Numbered from the stretch's first letter, positions 53,533-62,264 are shown. The stretch is DNA of 64,000 nucleotides from an uncultured Collinsella sp. (GCA_958405565.1 CATYEN010000005.1:1-64000); one strand, 5' to 3'. Notes: generated by a model not told the origin, from the letters alone. Translations and numbers: made by a program.

Positions 53533-53534
53533 GG

Positions 53535-54263
53535 CTAGAACCTGCCCGGATGCTCTGCGCACAACTCGTCTCGCATGGCGTAGACGCGGTTCATGGCCTC
53601 GGACTCAAACCAAGCCAGGCGCTCCGTGCGCTTAAGCCCGGCCGGCGCGTCCGAAAGCGAGATGGCCTTGCCGGCACGAATCCAGCACTTCTTGGGACGC
53701 ATGAGCTTTTTGCCCGCGGGCGTGATGTCGGACCAGCCGCAGATGGCGAGCGGGTTGACGGGCGCCTTGCCCATCTGAGCGATGAGCGCAAAACCGCCGT
53801 GGACCTCAGGCTTGATCTCGCGCGAGCGGATGCGTGTGCCCTCGGGGAAGATCAGGACATCCTCGCCGCGCTGCAGCGCATGCTGGGCGGCGCGCAGACA
53901 CTTCATGTCGGCGGTGCCGCGCTCGACGGGAATGCCGCCAACGCGGCTAAAGGCCCAGCGCACAATCTTGCTCTTGGCGAACTCGGACTTAAAGATGGGA
54001 CGAATGCGGCGCCCCCCAAAGAACAGCGCCGTCTCCACGGCCAAGAGCTCGGCCATCGAGGTGTGGTTGCAGATGACCACACTGCCGCGGCCTTCCTGGC
54101 GCTCAAACAGCAGATCGGAATCTTCGACCTTCCAACGCCACATGAGCTTGGAGAAAGCCCAAAGGATGGCCATGACTACGACGACGGTGCCGCGGATGAG
54201 CGCTGGGAACTCTGCGTAGGGGGCGTTGTAATAGTCCTCGGGCGTCTGCTTAAACAGGCGCAT
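53535..54263 (-). CDS. plsC: 1-acyl-sn-glycerol-3-phosphate acyltransferase-like protein
   Basis: 242-residue LPLAT-family acyltransferase that would make phosphatidic acid. An N-terminal membrane helix (about 22-42) precedes motif I NHTSMAE (H67), motif II GGIPVERG and motif III FPEGTRIRS. In motif I the usual aspartate of HX4D is glutamate (E72), a conservative but catalytically relevant change. AAAGGAGG precedes the ATG. It lies between ispH and cmk, as in many actinobacteria and Firmicutes. Confidence 0.88.
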   Translation of the reverse strand: MRLFKQTPEDYYNAPYAEFPALIRGTVVVVMAILWAFSKLMWRWKVEDSDLLFERQEGRGSVVICNHTSMAELLAVETALFFGGRRIRPIFKSEFAKSKIVRWAFSRVGGIPVERGTADMKCLRAAQHALQRGEDVLIFPEGTRIRSREIKPEVHGGFALIAQMGKAPVNPLAICGWSDITPAGKKLMRPKKCWIRAGKAISLSDAPAGLKRTERLAWFESEAMNRVYAMRDELCAEHPGRF

Positions 54264-54266
54264 GGG

Positions 54267-54953
54267 CTACCTCCTTTGGTTGATGAGGTCCTCGATTATC
54301 GAGACGACCTCGTCGATGGTGTGGGCGGTGGAGTCGACGTGCACGGCGTCCTCGGCGGGAACGAGCGGCGCGACCTCGCGGCTGCTGTCGAGCTTGTCGC
54401 GCTGCTTGAGGGCGTCGAGGGTCTCGTCGACTTCGGCCTCGAGTTGCGCGGGCGTGAGCGGCTGGGCGTCGTTTTGGTGACGCTGCAGCACGCGGCGGCG
54501 GGCGCGCTCGCGCGGGTCGGCGGTCAGGAAGACCTTGACCTGCGCGTTAGGGAACACGACGGTTCCGATGTCGCGACCCTCGGCAACGATATCGCGGTCC
54601 TCGGCGGCGCGGCGCTGGTGAATGAGCATGGCGGCGCGCACGCCCGGGTAGGCCGAGACCTTGGACACGTTGGCGTCGACCTGCGGGGTACGAATGGCGG
54701 CCGAAGCGTCCTGGCCGTCAATGGTCAGGCGCGTATCCTCGCCGGTGCCGTTGGTAAAGCGAATCTCGATCTGCTCGGCGAGAGCGTCGATGGCCGCCTC
54801 GTCGTCCAGATCGATGCCGCGGTCGAGCGCGGCGAAGGTGACGGCGCGATACATGGCGCCCGTGTCGAGCTTGTTAAAGCCCAGCTGGCGGGCGATCTCC
54901 TTGGCGATGGTGGACTTGCCGGAACCGGCGGGGCCGTCGATGGCGACGATCAT
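54267..54953 (-). CDS. cmk: Cytidylate kinase
   Basis: 228-residue kinase phosphorylating CMP and dCMP. The P-loop GPAGSGKST is at residues 7-15; DTGAMYRA and AEGRDIGTVVFP are conserved. Length is normal. It lies three bases before the plsC-like gene in the rluB-cmk-plsC-ispH-der order common in Gram-positive genomes. Confidence 0.96.
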   Translation of the reverse strand: MIVAIDGPAGSGKSTIAKEIARQLGFNKLDTGAMYRAVTFAALDRGIDLDDEAAIDALAEQIEIRFTNGTGEDTRLTIDGQDASAAIRTPQVDANVSKVSAYPGVRAAMLIHQRRAAEDRDIVAEGRDIGTVVFPNAQVKVFLTADPRERARRRVLQRHQNDAQPLTPAQLEAEVDETLDALKQRDKLDSSREVAPLVPAEDAVHVDSTAHTIDEVVSIIEDLINQRR

Positions 54954-55019
54954 GCAATGCTTCCTTTCGATGGTTGACGTGCTGGTATGGTTCGCGGGCG
55001 CTGGGGCGCGGCGGGTTGC

Positions 55020-55949
55020 CTAGCCCGTGTAGCGCTCGCGGTAGGTGTTGCGCTTGGGTGCGGAGCCGTGGCTGCCGTGGTGACGCGTGCGGCTGGCGGG
55101 CGCGTCTTGGGGCTTACCGCCGTTGCGCTTGGCGCTCGCCTGCTTGGGCGGGATGCCGCCGGCCTTGAGGATCTGTACCTCGCGGTCGGTGAGCTCGCGC
55201 CACGAGCCCTTGGCCACGTCCTTGAGCTCCAGGCCGGCAAAGTTGCAGCGATGCAGGCGGATTACCGGATGGTGAATCTTGCTCAGCATGCGCTTGACCT
55301 GGTTCTTGCGCCCCTCGCGGATGATGACCTCCACGGCGGTGGTACCGGGCTTTACGCCTTGCGGAGCCACGGCCTCTGCCTCGCGCGCGTTGATGACGCG
55401 GCAGATCGCCGGCTGGCACAGGCCGTCGTCGAGTTCGATGCCGCGGCGGAGTGGTTCTAAGTCGCGATCGGTCAGGTGGCCGTCCACGAGCGCCTGGTAG
55501 GTCTTATAGACATGCTTGCTGGGGTGCAGCAGATCCTGCGACAGGTCGCCATCGGTGGTAAAGAGCAAAAGACCCGTGGTGTCGCGGTCCAGGCGGCCCA
55601 CCGGGAACAGACCCGGAAATCGGTCGCGGGGGACCAGGTCGGCCACGCAAGCGCGCTCCTGCGGGTCGCTCATGGTGGTGAGGTAGCCGGTCGGCTTGTA
55701 GAGCATCAGGTACACGGCGCCCTGGTTGAGCTTGACGGGCATGCCGTCGACCTCGATATGGTCGCGGTCGACGTCGACCTTGGTGCCCAGCTCGGTCGCG
55801 ACCTGGCCGTTGACGGTCACGCGGCCGGCGGTCATCAGGTCCTCCGAGCCGCGGCGACTCGCCACGCCCGCGCGCGCCAAAAAGCGCTGCAGGCGCATGG
55901 CGTGCGGATAGACGGGCTGGGCGTCGGTTGCGGGTACTGCGTTGCCCAT
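55020..55949 (-). CDS. RNA pseudouridine synthase, RluB/RsuA family
   Basis: 309-residue enzyme with an N-terminal S4 RNA-binding domain (about residues 18-75) and a pseudouridine synthase domain with catalytic aspartate in VGRLDRDTTGLLL. It probably modifies 23S rRNA (RluB type). The C-terminus has a basic His/Arg/Gly-rich extension of about 45 residues. GGGGAG supports ATG 55949; ATG 55898, at the S4 domain edge, is an alternative. It lies between scpB and cmk, the usual place for rluB. Confidence 0.9.
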   Translation of the reverse strand: MGNAVPATDAQPVYPHAMRLQRFLARAGVASRRGSEDLMTAGRVTVNGQVATELGTKVDVDRDHIEVDGMPVKLNQGAVYLMLYKPTGYLTTMSDPQERACVADLVPRDRFPGLFPVGRLDRDTTGLLLFTTDGDLSQDLLHPSKHVYKTYQALVDGHLTDRDLEPLRRGIELDDGLCQPAICRVINAREAEAVAPQGVKPGTTAVEVIIREGRKNQVKRMLSKIHHPVIRLHRCNFAGLELKDVAKGSWRELTDREVQILKAGGIPPKQASAKRNGGKPQDAPASRTRHHGSHGSAPKRNTYRERYTG

Positions 55950-55971
55950 GGCGTGCGTCTCCCCTACTTCG

Positions 55972-56700
55972 TTAGTCCTCGTCATGCAAATCCTCCGAGG
56001 TCTCGTCCACGACCACGGTTTCCAAGTCCTCGACTGCCTCAACATCGTCAACATCGGTATCGAGCAGTTCGCGCTCTTCGTCCAGGTCATCGGCCTGCTC
56101 CTCGAGCGTGGACTGAATGCTGCGGCCGCTCAGGCGCTCGCGGATAAACTGACGCGACTGCTCGTCGGGGGCAAACTGCTCCAGGTCGGGCAGGTCGCGA
56201 GTGGAACGCAGACCGAACTTTTCTAAGAATGCGTTGGTCGTGCCGTAGATGATGGCTTGACCGCGCTGGGGGTCGCGGCCGAGCTCGCGCACCAGGCCCT
56301 TGTCCACGAGCGACGCGATGACGCCGTCGGAGTTGACGCCGCGGATGCCCTTGACCACCTCGCGCGTCACGGGCTGGTGGTAGGCGATGACGGCCAGGGT
56401 TTCGAGCGCCGCCTGCGACAGCTTTTGCGTGTCCCAGCTCAACACATAGGCCTCGACCACGTCGTGGTAGGCAGGGTGCGTGAACAGGCGCCAGCCGCCG
56501 GCGACCTCGCGCAGCTGAAAGCCGCGGTTGGCCTCCTCGTACTCAACCTTGAGCTCGGCGAGCAGCGACGCGCACTCGCCGGGGGCGATATCCAGTGCGC
56601 CGGCGAGCGCGGGCGCACTCACCGGGTCGCTCGACACCAGCAGAAGCGCCTCGAGGGCACCTTTGAGGCTGTTTGCCTCCAGCGTGGAAAGGGTTGACAT
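55972..56700 (-). CDS. scpB: Segregation and condensation protein B
   Basis: 242-residue kleisin-associated subunit of the SMC condensin complex, with two winged-helix domains (about residues 10-170; LSQAALETLAVIAYHQPVTR motif) and an acidic Asp/Glu-rich tail (about 195-242). It partners with ScpA encoded immediately upstream on the minus strand. The acidic tail is longer than in Bacillus. Confidence 0.94.
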   Translation of the reverse strand: MSTLSTLEANSLKGALEALLLVSSDPVSAPALAGALDIAPGECASLLAELKVEYEEANRGFQLREVAGGWRLFTHPAYHDVVEAYVLSWDTQKLSQAALETLAVIAYHQPVTREVVKGIRGVNSDGVIASLVDKGLVRELGRDPQRGQAIIYGTTNAFLEKFGLRSTRDLPDLEQFAPDEQSRQFIRERLSGRSIQSTLEEQADDLDEERELLDTDVDDVEAVEDLETVVVDETSEDLHDED

Positions 56701-56711
56701 GGTTGCGGCTC

Positions 56712-57524
56712 CTATTCGGTGAGCTCGGGGCCCTCGCCGGGCACGTATGCCTCGGCGCCCTCGACTCGGTTGATGCAGATGGTTCCGAAGATCTCGTCCT
56801 GGCTCAGCGTAAGCGAGCCGCGCTTGGCGAGCTCGAGCATGGCCAGGAAGGTGACGACGAGCTGCTCGGTGGTGGCTTCGCCGTCCAACAGCTCGCGGAA
56901 GGTGCAGGTTTGGTGTGCCATGGTAAAGCGGTCGACTGAGGCCACGGTCAGGTCGAGCGGCACGCGATGCGGTGCCACGTGCTCGGCCTCCAGCAGGAAG
57001 GTCTGGCGCTTGCCGTCCAGGTCGGCACAGATGACGGCGAGACCGCGCAGGGTAATGCCGGCAAGGTAGTCGGGCATAAGCCCCAAGAACTCGGGGTCGG
57101 GGCCGGCCACACGCGGGTGCATGCGGCTTTCGGCCTGCATGCGGGCACCGAGGGCCGCGGCCGCGCCTTTAAACTGCTTGTAGGCAATCAGGCGCTGGAT
57201 CAAGACCTCGCGCAGGGCGTCGCCGTCGAGCGTGCTGAGCTCCTCGAGGTCTTCGTCGAACTCGTCATCGTCGTCATCGACTTTGCGCGGGGCCTCCTGC
57301 GGCACCAGAGAGGCGGCCTTGATGTCCAAAAGGGTTGCCGCGACCAGCAAAAAGTCGCTCGCCACGTCCAGGTCCAGCGCCTCGATGCGCTCGGCCTCGG
57401 CAAGGTACTGCTCGGCCACCTCGCTGATGGAGATGGCGCCGATATCTACTTTTTGGCGGGTTACCAGCTGCAGCAGCAGGTCGAACGGTCCGCTGTAGAC
57501 CTGCGTCGACACGCGATACGACAT
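56712..57524 (-). CDS. scpA: Segregation and condensation protein A
   Basis: 270-residue kleisin that bridges SMC heads. The N-terminal FDLLLQLVTRQKVDIGAIS and C-terminal winged-helix region are present, separated by an acidic linker (DDDDDEFDED at about 87-96). AAAGGAGG precedes the ATG. scpA and scpB are 11 bases apart and co-transcribed. Confidence 0.94.
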   Translation of the reverse strand: MSYRVSTQVYSGPFDLLLQLVTRQKVDIGAISISEVAEQYLAEAERIEALDLDVASDFLLVAATLLDIKAASLVPQEAPRKVDDDDDEFDEDLEELSTLDGDALREVLIQRLIAYKQFKGAAAALGARMQAESRMHPRVAGPDPEFLGLMPDYLAGITLRGLAVICADLDGKRQTFLLEAEHVAPHRVPLDLTVASVDRFTMAHQTCTFRELLDGEATTEQLVVTFLAMLELAKRGSLTLSQDEIFGTICINRVEGAEAYVPGEGPELTE

Positions 57525-57608
57525 CTTCGACCTCCTTTGACGGCGCCTTCGCGGCGCGGTTTGGGTGCATATTACGACCGTTTTGCACGGTCGACCTGTA
57601 AGTTTACC

Positions 57609-58292
57609 TTAGATGCCGGCGATTGCGAAGTTGAGCAGCTGCTCAGCGAGCGGATACACGGTAACGTCGAAATAGCGGCCGATCACGTCGATGCCGGTCC
57701 ACATGGGCAGCAGGTACAGAACTAGGATGAGGATGGGCATAGCGTATTGCTGCAGGTGGTAATAGTTGTTGAGCGCCTTGCCTTTGAGGAAGGGCACGAT
57801 GATCGACGAGCCATCGAGTGGCGGGATCGGGATGAGATTGAAGAACGCAAGCGACAGGTTGACCACGATAAACGTGGCGCCGAAGTTCATGATCTGTGAC
57901 GCCAGGGCAAAGGACATGCTGGTGTAGAGGTTGCCGTATGCCGCGTGCATGAGGGCGGCCGCGAGGCACGCGAGGGCGATGTTCGACGCGGGGCCGGCCA
58001 CGCTCACCAAGACCTCGTCGCGCTTGGGGTGTTTGAGGTTGTTGAGGTACACGGGCACGGGTTTGGCGAAGGCGAACACCGGGCCGCCGGCGGCAAGCAT
58101 GAGCAGCGGCAGGATGATGGTGCCAAACGGGTCGATATGGTTGAGCGGGTTGAGCGAGACGCGTCCTCGCGAACGGGCCGTCTTATCGCCGAGTGCCCAG
58201 GCCACGGCGGCGTGCGCGCTTTCGTGGATGACGATGCCCACGATGACGGCGACGGCGCTGGCGAGCAGGTTCATGAGGTAGCTGCTGGACAT
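57609..58292 (-). CDS. Site-2 protease family (M50) membrane metalloprotease
   Basis: 227-residue integral membrane protease with zinc motif HESAH (H23, E24, H27) in the first membrane segment and the third ligand in NLIPIPPLDGS. Five or six hydrophobic segments are present; there is no PDZ or CBS domain, so it belongs to the minimal M50B group. Such proteins lie beside scpAB in many Gram-positive bacteria. The substrate is unknown. Confidence 0.9.
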   Translation of the reverse strand: MSSSYLMNLLASAVAVIVGIVIHESAHAAVAWALGDKTARSRGRVSLNPLNHIDPFGTIILPLLMLAAGGPVFAFAKPVPVYLNNLKHPKRDEVLVSVAGPASNIALACLAAALMHAAYGNLYTSMSFALASQIMNFGATFIVVNLSLAFFNLIPIPPLDGSSIIVPFLKGKALNNYYHLQQYAMPILILVLYLLPMWTGIDVIGRYFDVTVYPLAEQLLNFAIAGI

Positions 58293-58301
58293 GGCGATCT
58301 C

Positions 58302-58598
58302 CTAGCGGACGCGGCGCGAGGCGCGCGTGAGCAGGTAGTCGATCACAAACAGGATCACGGCGACGATGGCGTAATCTAGGCGGAACACGCCGCCGAAGGG
58401 AGAAGTGATGACGCCGTAGCCGGCGATGGCGCTCGGCAGCGCGCGCGAAAGCTCGACGACAAAGCCGACGATCTGCAGCTTGGCGGTCAGACCGCTAAAG
58501 CACAGCAGCACGGTCATCGCGCTCATAAAGATGCCGCAAATGCGGCAGGCGATAGCGATGATGCTCATCGCCACGGCAGCGGCCTTACGAGAGTTCAC
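58302..58598 (-). CDS. Small membrane protein of unknown function
   Basis: 98-residue protein with three hydrophobic segments and an RRVR end. The GTG start at 58598 has GAGGAG seven bases upstream, inside the end of the ABC-F gene; an in-frame ATG at 58568 is an alternative. The overlap with the ABC-F gene and the nine-base gap to the M50 gene suggest one transcript. I do not recognise the family. Confidence 0.6.
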   Translation of the reverse strand: MNSRKAAAVAMSIIAIACRICGIFMSAMTVLLCFSGLTAKLQIVGFVVELSRALPSAIAGYGVITSPFGGVFRLDYAIVAVILFVIDYLLTRASRRVR

Positions 58599-60615
58599 GC
58601 GCGGTCTCCTCTTCGATCTGGGTGGAAAGCTCGAGCCATTCGTCCTCGAGCTTGGGCAGCTCTTGCTTAAGGCCGTTATATTCCCCCAGCGCGGCGTTGA
58701 ACTTATCCTGATCGGCATAAAGCTCTTCGCTTGCCATCAATTCCATAAGCTCGTCATAGCGGGCGCGCTTTTTGTCGAGCTCGGCCTCGATCTTCTTGAG
58801 CTGGTTGCGCACGCCCTTGAGCTTTTTGTTGAGCGCGGCGCGGGCCTGGGCCTCGGCGCGCCTTTGCTCCTTGGTCTTTTTGCCCTCGGCAGGCTTGGGG
58901 GCGGCGGCGCCGGGCTGGGTGGAGCTGGTCGGTTTGGCTGCCTTGGTCGCGGCCGGTGTGCTCTCCGTGGACGCCTCGGCGGCGGCGCGGGCTGCGAGGT
59001 CCTCGCGTTTGTAGAGGTAGTAGTCGTAGTCGCCGTCGTAGACCGTGACCTTGCCGTCGCGGATGTCGATGATACGGTTGGCCACGGCACGCACCAGGTG
59101 CTCATCGTGGCTGATCAGCACGATGGTACCGGGGAAGTTTTGCAGGGCGTTCTCGAGCATGTCCACCGAGTCGATGTCCAAGTGGTTGGTGGGTTCGTCC
59201 AGGCACAGGAGTGCCTCGGGGGCCACGAGCATCTTGGCGAGCGCCAGGCGCGCCTTTTCACCGCCGGAAAGGACGCGTACCTGCTTTTCGATTGCGTCGT
59301 TGTCGCTAAACAGGAAGGCGCCCAGCAGGCTACGCTGCTGCGGAACGGTCCACTTGGGCGTGACGGTGTCGATTTCTTGCAGGACGGTGTTGGACTCGGT
59401 CATGCCCTCGAGCGCGTGCTGGGCATAGTAGGCCACGCCCACGTTGGTGCCCAGGTCGCGCGTGCCGGTAGTGGGCGGCTCCAGGCCGGCGAGGATCTTC
59501 ATGAGGGTGGACTTGCCGGCGCCGTTGGGACCGACGAGCGCCACGTGCTCGCCGCGGTAGAGCTTGAGGTCGATGTCGCTGTAGATGTGCTTGTTGCCGT
59601 AGGACTTGGAGACGCCCTCCAGGCCCACGACCATATCGCCGGAGCGCGGTGGGTCAGGGAACTTAAAGTCGATGTGCTTGTGGCCCTCGGGCAGGATGAC
59701 GAGCTCCTTTTTGATCTGCTCGATCTTGCGGATGCGCTCCTGAGCCTGGGCAGCCTTGGTGGGCTTGTAGCGGAACTTGTCAACGAAGACCTGCATGTGG
59801 GCGATGTCGCGCTCCTGGGCGGCGCGCTTGGCGCGCATCTGCTCAAGGTTGTCCTCGCGCTGCTTGAGGTAGCTGCTGTAGTTGCCGGTGTAGGTGGTCA
59901 CGCGGCGGTTTTCGAGAGCGGCGACATGGTCGACGCAGGCGTCCATAAAGGCGCGGTCGTGGCTGACGATGAGGACGGCGCCGTCGTAGTTGGCGATAAA
60001 GCCACGCAGCCACTGGACGCTTTCGAGGTCCAGGTGGTTAGTGGGCTCGTCTAGAAGCAGCAGGTCGGGATGGCGCAGGAAGAGCTTGGCGAGCGCGATG
60101 CGCATCTGCCAGCCGCCCGAGAACTCGGAGCACGGGCGCTCAAAGTCGGTGACCTTAAAGCCCAGGCCGGAAAGGATTTTGCGGGCGTTGCTCTCGAGCT
60201 CGTAGCCGCCCAGGTGCTCAAAGCGGTCCTGGACCTGGCCGTACTCGTTAAGGAGTGCGTCAACGTCCTTGCCCTGCTCGGAGAGCTCGGTGATCTGGGC
60301 CTGCAGCTCGTTAGCGCGCTCGCCCATGCGGCGGATTTCCTTGGCGGCGGCCATGACCTCGGCAAGGATGGTGGTGTCCTTGTGCTCCAGATTAGTTTCC
60401 TGCTCTAGGTAGCCCACCTGGCAGTCCTTGGCGTACTGGACCTGGCCGGCGTCGGGGCTGTCGATGCCCATGATGATTTTGAGCATGGTGGTTTTGCCGG
60501 CGCCGTTAGGGCCCACGAGCGCGAAGCGCTCGCCGGGGTTGATCTGGAAGGACGCGCCGCTAAAGAGGACGCGCGCGCCGAAGCTTTTTTCGATCTTGTC
60601 GACCAGGAGGATCAT
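58585..60615 (-). CDS. ABC-F family ATPase
   Basis: 676-residue soluble protein with two ABC ATPase domains (Walker A GPNGAGKTT near residue 36 and GPNGAGKST near 363), the intervening ABC-F linker and a C-terminal coiled coil (about 555-676) after an Ala/Pro/Thr-rich spacer. No membrane domain is present. ABC-F proteins act on ribosomes as translation factors or give antibiotic resistance; this long form resembles housekeeping Uup/YfmR/EttA-like members, so resistance is not implied. Confidence 0.9.
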   Translation of the reverse strand: MILLVDKIEKSFGARVLFSGASFQINPGERFALVGPNGAGKTTMLKIIMGIDSPDAGQVQYAKDCQVGYLEQETNLEHKDTTILAEVMAAAKEIRRMGERANELQAQITELSEQGKDVDALLNEYGQVQDRFEHLGGYELESNARKILSGLGFKVTDFERPCSEFSGGWQMRIALAKLFLRHPDLLLLDEPTNHLDLESVQWLRGFIANYDGAVLIVSHDRAFMDACVDHVAALENRRVTTYTGNYSSYLKQREDNLEQMRAKRAAQERDIAHMQVFVDKFRYKPTKAAQAQERIRKIEQIKKELVILPEGHKHIDFKFPDPPRSGDMVVGLEGVSKSYGNKHIYSDIDLKLYRGEHVALVGPNGAGKSTLMKILAGLEPPTTGTRDLGTNVGVAYYAQHALEGMTESNTVLQEIDTVTPKWTVPQQRSLLGAFLFSDNDAIEKQVRVLSGGEKARLALAKMLVAPEALLCLDEPTNHLDIDSVDMLENALQNFPGTIVLISHDEHLVRAVANRIIDIRDGKVTVYDGDYDYYLYKREDLAARAAAEASTESTPAATKAAKPTSSTQPGAAAPKPAEGKKTKEQRRAEAQARAALNKKLKGVRNQLKKIEAELDKKRARYDELMELMASEELYADQDKFNAALGEYNGLKQELPKLEDEWLELSTQIEEETARELS

Positions 60616-60646
60616 GGTGCCGCCTTTGACCTTGTGTTCCTATATG

Positions 60647-60674
60647 AAAAAAGGCCCCAACTTGCGTTGGAGCC
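60647..60674 (-). terminator. Terminator of tRNA-Ala copy 1
   Basis: On the minus strand GGCTCCAAC pairs with GTTGGGGCC and a run of T follows. Confidence 0.88.
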
Positions 60675-60690
60675 TCATTCAATGCTCGGG

Positions 60691-60763
60691 TGGAGACGAG
60701 GGGGATCGAACCCCTGACCTCTTGACTGCCAGTCAAGCGCTCTCCCAGCTGAGCTACGCCCCC
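60691..60763 (-). tRNA. tRNA-Ala (GGC), copy 1
   Basis: 73-base cloverleaf beginning GGGGGCG, D arm GCTCAGCTGGGAGAGC, anticodon loop CTGGCAG (GGC), T arm GGTTCGATCCC. The CCA tail is not encoded. Confidence 0.95.
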
Positions 60764-60941
60764 GTGCGAAGAAGTACTATACGGGAACTCGGACGCCGAT
60801 GCAAGGACAATTTCGGAAAAACTTTCGCCCGCGCCGGCGCGCGCGGAACACGACCTGCCCCGCGCAACCAGGTTTCCTGTGCGCCGCCAGTCCCATTATC
60901 GGGTCCGATTGCGAACCGCCCCTCCTCTGCGCCTCAGAACT

Positions 60942-61081
60942 ATGCCGGTTTACTACGATGAATCAGGAATGTTCAACCACGCACGCCTTTTCGCCCAACC
61001 GTCGGGCTCCCTACCTGTGGTTTTGCAAACGGAGAACACGCGGTGCTCGGGAGTCGCCGATCCATCGTAGTAAACCGGCAT
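60942..61081. repeat. Inverted-repeat element with open reading frame, copy 1
   Basis: Perfect 17-base terminal arms (60944-60960 and 61063-61079) enclose about 100 bases. On the plus strand a 42-codon frame runs from ATG 60942 to TAG 61068-61070, beginning MPVYYDESGMFNHARLF. It aligns without indels, in the same frame, with the copy at 62062-62200. No ribosome binding site is seen. It may be a MITE-like element or a small-protein or RNA gene. Confidence 0.75.
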
Positions 61082-61315
61082 GGTATTGAAATGACATCGG
61101 CTTGATTTCACGGTTAAATGTGTTGGAGCCTTGAATTAATGGCCTTAATTTTTTCTAAAACACGTCTTTTCTGCGACGCGCCTAGATTGGTTGTTGTTTA
61201 GCATTGGACTTGATCTTGCGTTGTGCGACTTGCTCGTGCATGGTAGTATTTCACGACGTGAAGCGAAGAAATTAGGCCTGAGTTGCTTTATTAGAGTTGC
61301 ATTCACCGTTCATAA
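61082..61315. other. Intergenic region before the CAU tRNA
   Basis: No gene is seen. It should hold the promoter of the tRNA at 61316. Confidence 0.4.
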
Positions 61316-61391
61316 GGGCTCTTGGCGCAACGGTTAGCGCAGGGGACTCATAATCCCTGGGTTCTGGGTTCGAATCCCGGAGGGCCCACCA
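61316..61391 (+). tRNA. tRNA with CAU anticodon (Ile2 or elongator Met)
   Basis: 76 bases with encoded CCA, acceptor GGGCTCT/AGGGCCC, D arm GGCGCAACGGTTAGCGC, anticodon loop CTCATAA (CAU) and T arm GGGTTCGAATCCC. It is not an initiator type, since it has a paired first acceptor base. Ile2 and elongator Met cannot be separated with certainty by eye. Confidence 0.9.
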
Positions 61392-61400
61392 GAGTATTTT

Positions 61401-61430
61401 GAGGCCGGGCATTACGCCCGGCCTCTTTGT
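61401..61430 (+). terminator. Terminator of the CAU tRNA
   Basis: GAGGCCGGGC pairs with GCCCGGCCTC (61415-61424) and TTTGTTATT follows. Confidence 0.9.
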
Positions 61431-61556
61431 TATTAGCGCTGCAAACTAGCTTTGCCATCCAGAGACGTAAAGTTATTAACATTCATATTCGTAATTAACA
61501 ATGGGTATGTCGCCAAGATGCTACCCAACCAACACATGGCGTCAATCCTTAAATAA

Positions 61557-61584
61557 GAAAAAGGCCCCAACTTGCGTTGGAGCC
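61557..61584 (-). terminator. Terminator of tRNA-Ala copy 2
   Basis: Same hairpin as copy 1, GGCTCCAAC/GTTGGGGCC, then a T run on the minus strand. Confidence 0.88.
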
Positions 61585-61600
61585 TCATTCAATGCTCGGG

Positions 61601-61673
61601 TGGAGACGAGGGGGATCGAACCCCTGACCTCTTGACTGCCAGTCAAGCGCTCTCCCAGCTGAGCTACGCCCCC
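61601..61673 (-). tRNA. tRNA-Ala (GGC), copy 2
   Basis: Identical 73-base gene to copy 1 with anticodon GGC and no encoded CCA. Confidence 0.95.
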
Positions 61674-61739
61674 GTGCGAAGAAGTACTATACGGGAACTC
61701 CCCCGCCGATGCAAGGACAATTTTGGAAAAACTTTCGGC

Positions 61740-62061
61740 GGAGCGTAACGGGTGCGTGGCGTATCGCGCGGCCGCTGGCTCGGGACGCGCGGGGACCGTG
61801 ACGCCCGGACCCGCCCGCGGGACGGTGGGTGCGGGAGCCCGGTCGTGTGCACCTCGGGGCCCGATCCCGCCCGCGGGGCGTGCCCCGCGGGCGGCGGCAA
61901 GCCCGCCGCCTACCTTCCCGGGGCTCGGCATGCCGAGCCCCAGATGCCGTCGGCCAGACCAAAGCGATCCGCGGTGCTTCCGGGGGCTGAGCCCCTCTGC
62001 ACACCTTCGGGCCAATTTACGGAACCGTGCGTAGCTCGCCCCAGCTGGTCGCTTCATAAAC
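61740..62061. other. GC-rich palindromic non-coding patch
   Basis: No gene is supported. The stretch is much richer in GC than its surroundings. It holds a 13-base perfect stem with a 2-base loop (61867-61879/61882-61894) and a perfect 22-base palindrome (61920-61941). Confidence 0.6.
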
Positions 62062-62200
62062 AGACCGGTTTACTACGCCGATTCCCGTCTTTTCGACCTC
62101 GCGTCTATTTTCGCAAAACGGGCAGGCAATCTACCTGCGGTTTTACGAGCGGCGAATTCGGTGTGCTCAGCCACCCTCAATCCAACGTAGTAAATCGGCA
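62062..62200. repeat. Inverted-repeat element with open reading frame, copy 2
   Basis: 13-base arms at 62065-62077 and 62186-62198 with one mismatch. The frame RPVYYADSRLFDLASIFAKR and on to TAG 62188-62190 is colinear with copy 1, but has no start codon. Confidence 0.7.
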
Positions 62201-62264
62201 TGGTTTTAAAATGGCACTTAATTACTGGCAGCATATAAAGTATTGAGAAATGCTCATTTGGGCA

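Larger units (their letters stand above)
60647..60829. repeat. tRNA-Ala unit, copy 1
   Basis: A block of about 183 bases (terminator, tRNA-Ala and leader) is repeated almost identically at 61557-61739, offset 910 bases. Confidence 0.9.
61557..61739. repeat. tRNA-Ala unit, copy 2
   Basis: Near-identical to 60647-60829; the few differences lie upstream of the tRNA. Confidence 0.9.

Noticed and set aside
61542..62057. Long minus-strand open frame of about 170 codons over tRNA-Ala copy 2 and the GC-rich patch
   Set aside because: It reads through a tRNA gene and palindromes, has low-complexity Arg/Pro/Gly composition and no binding site.
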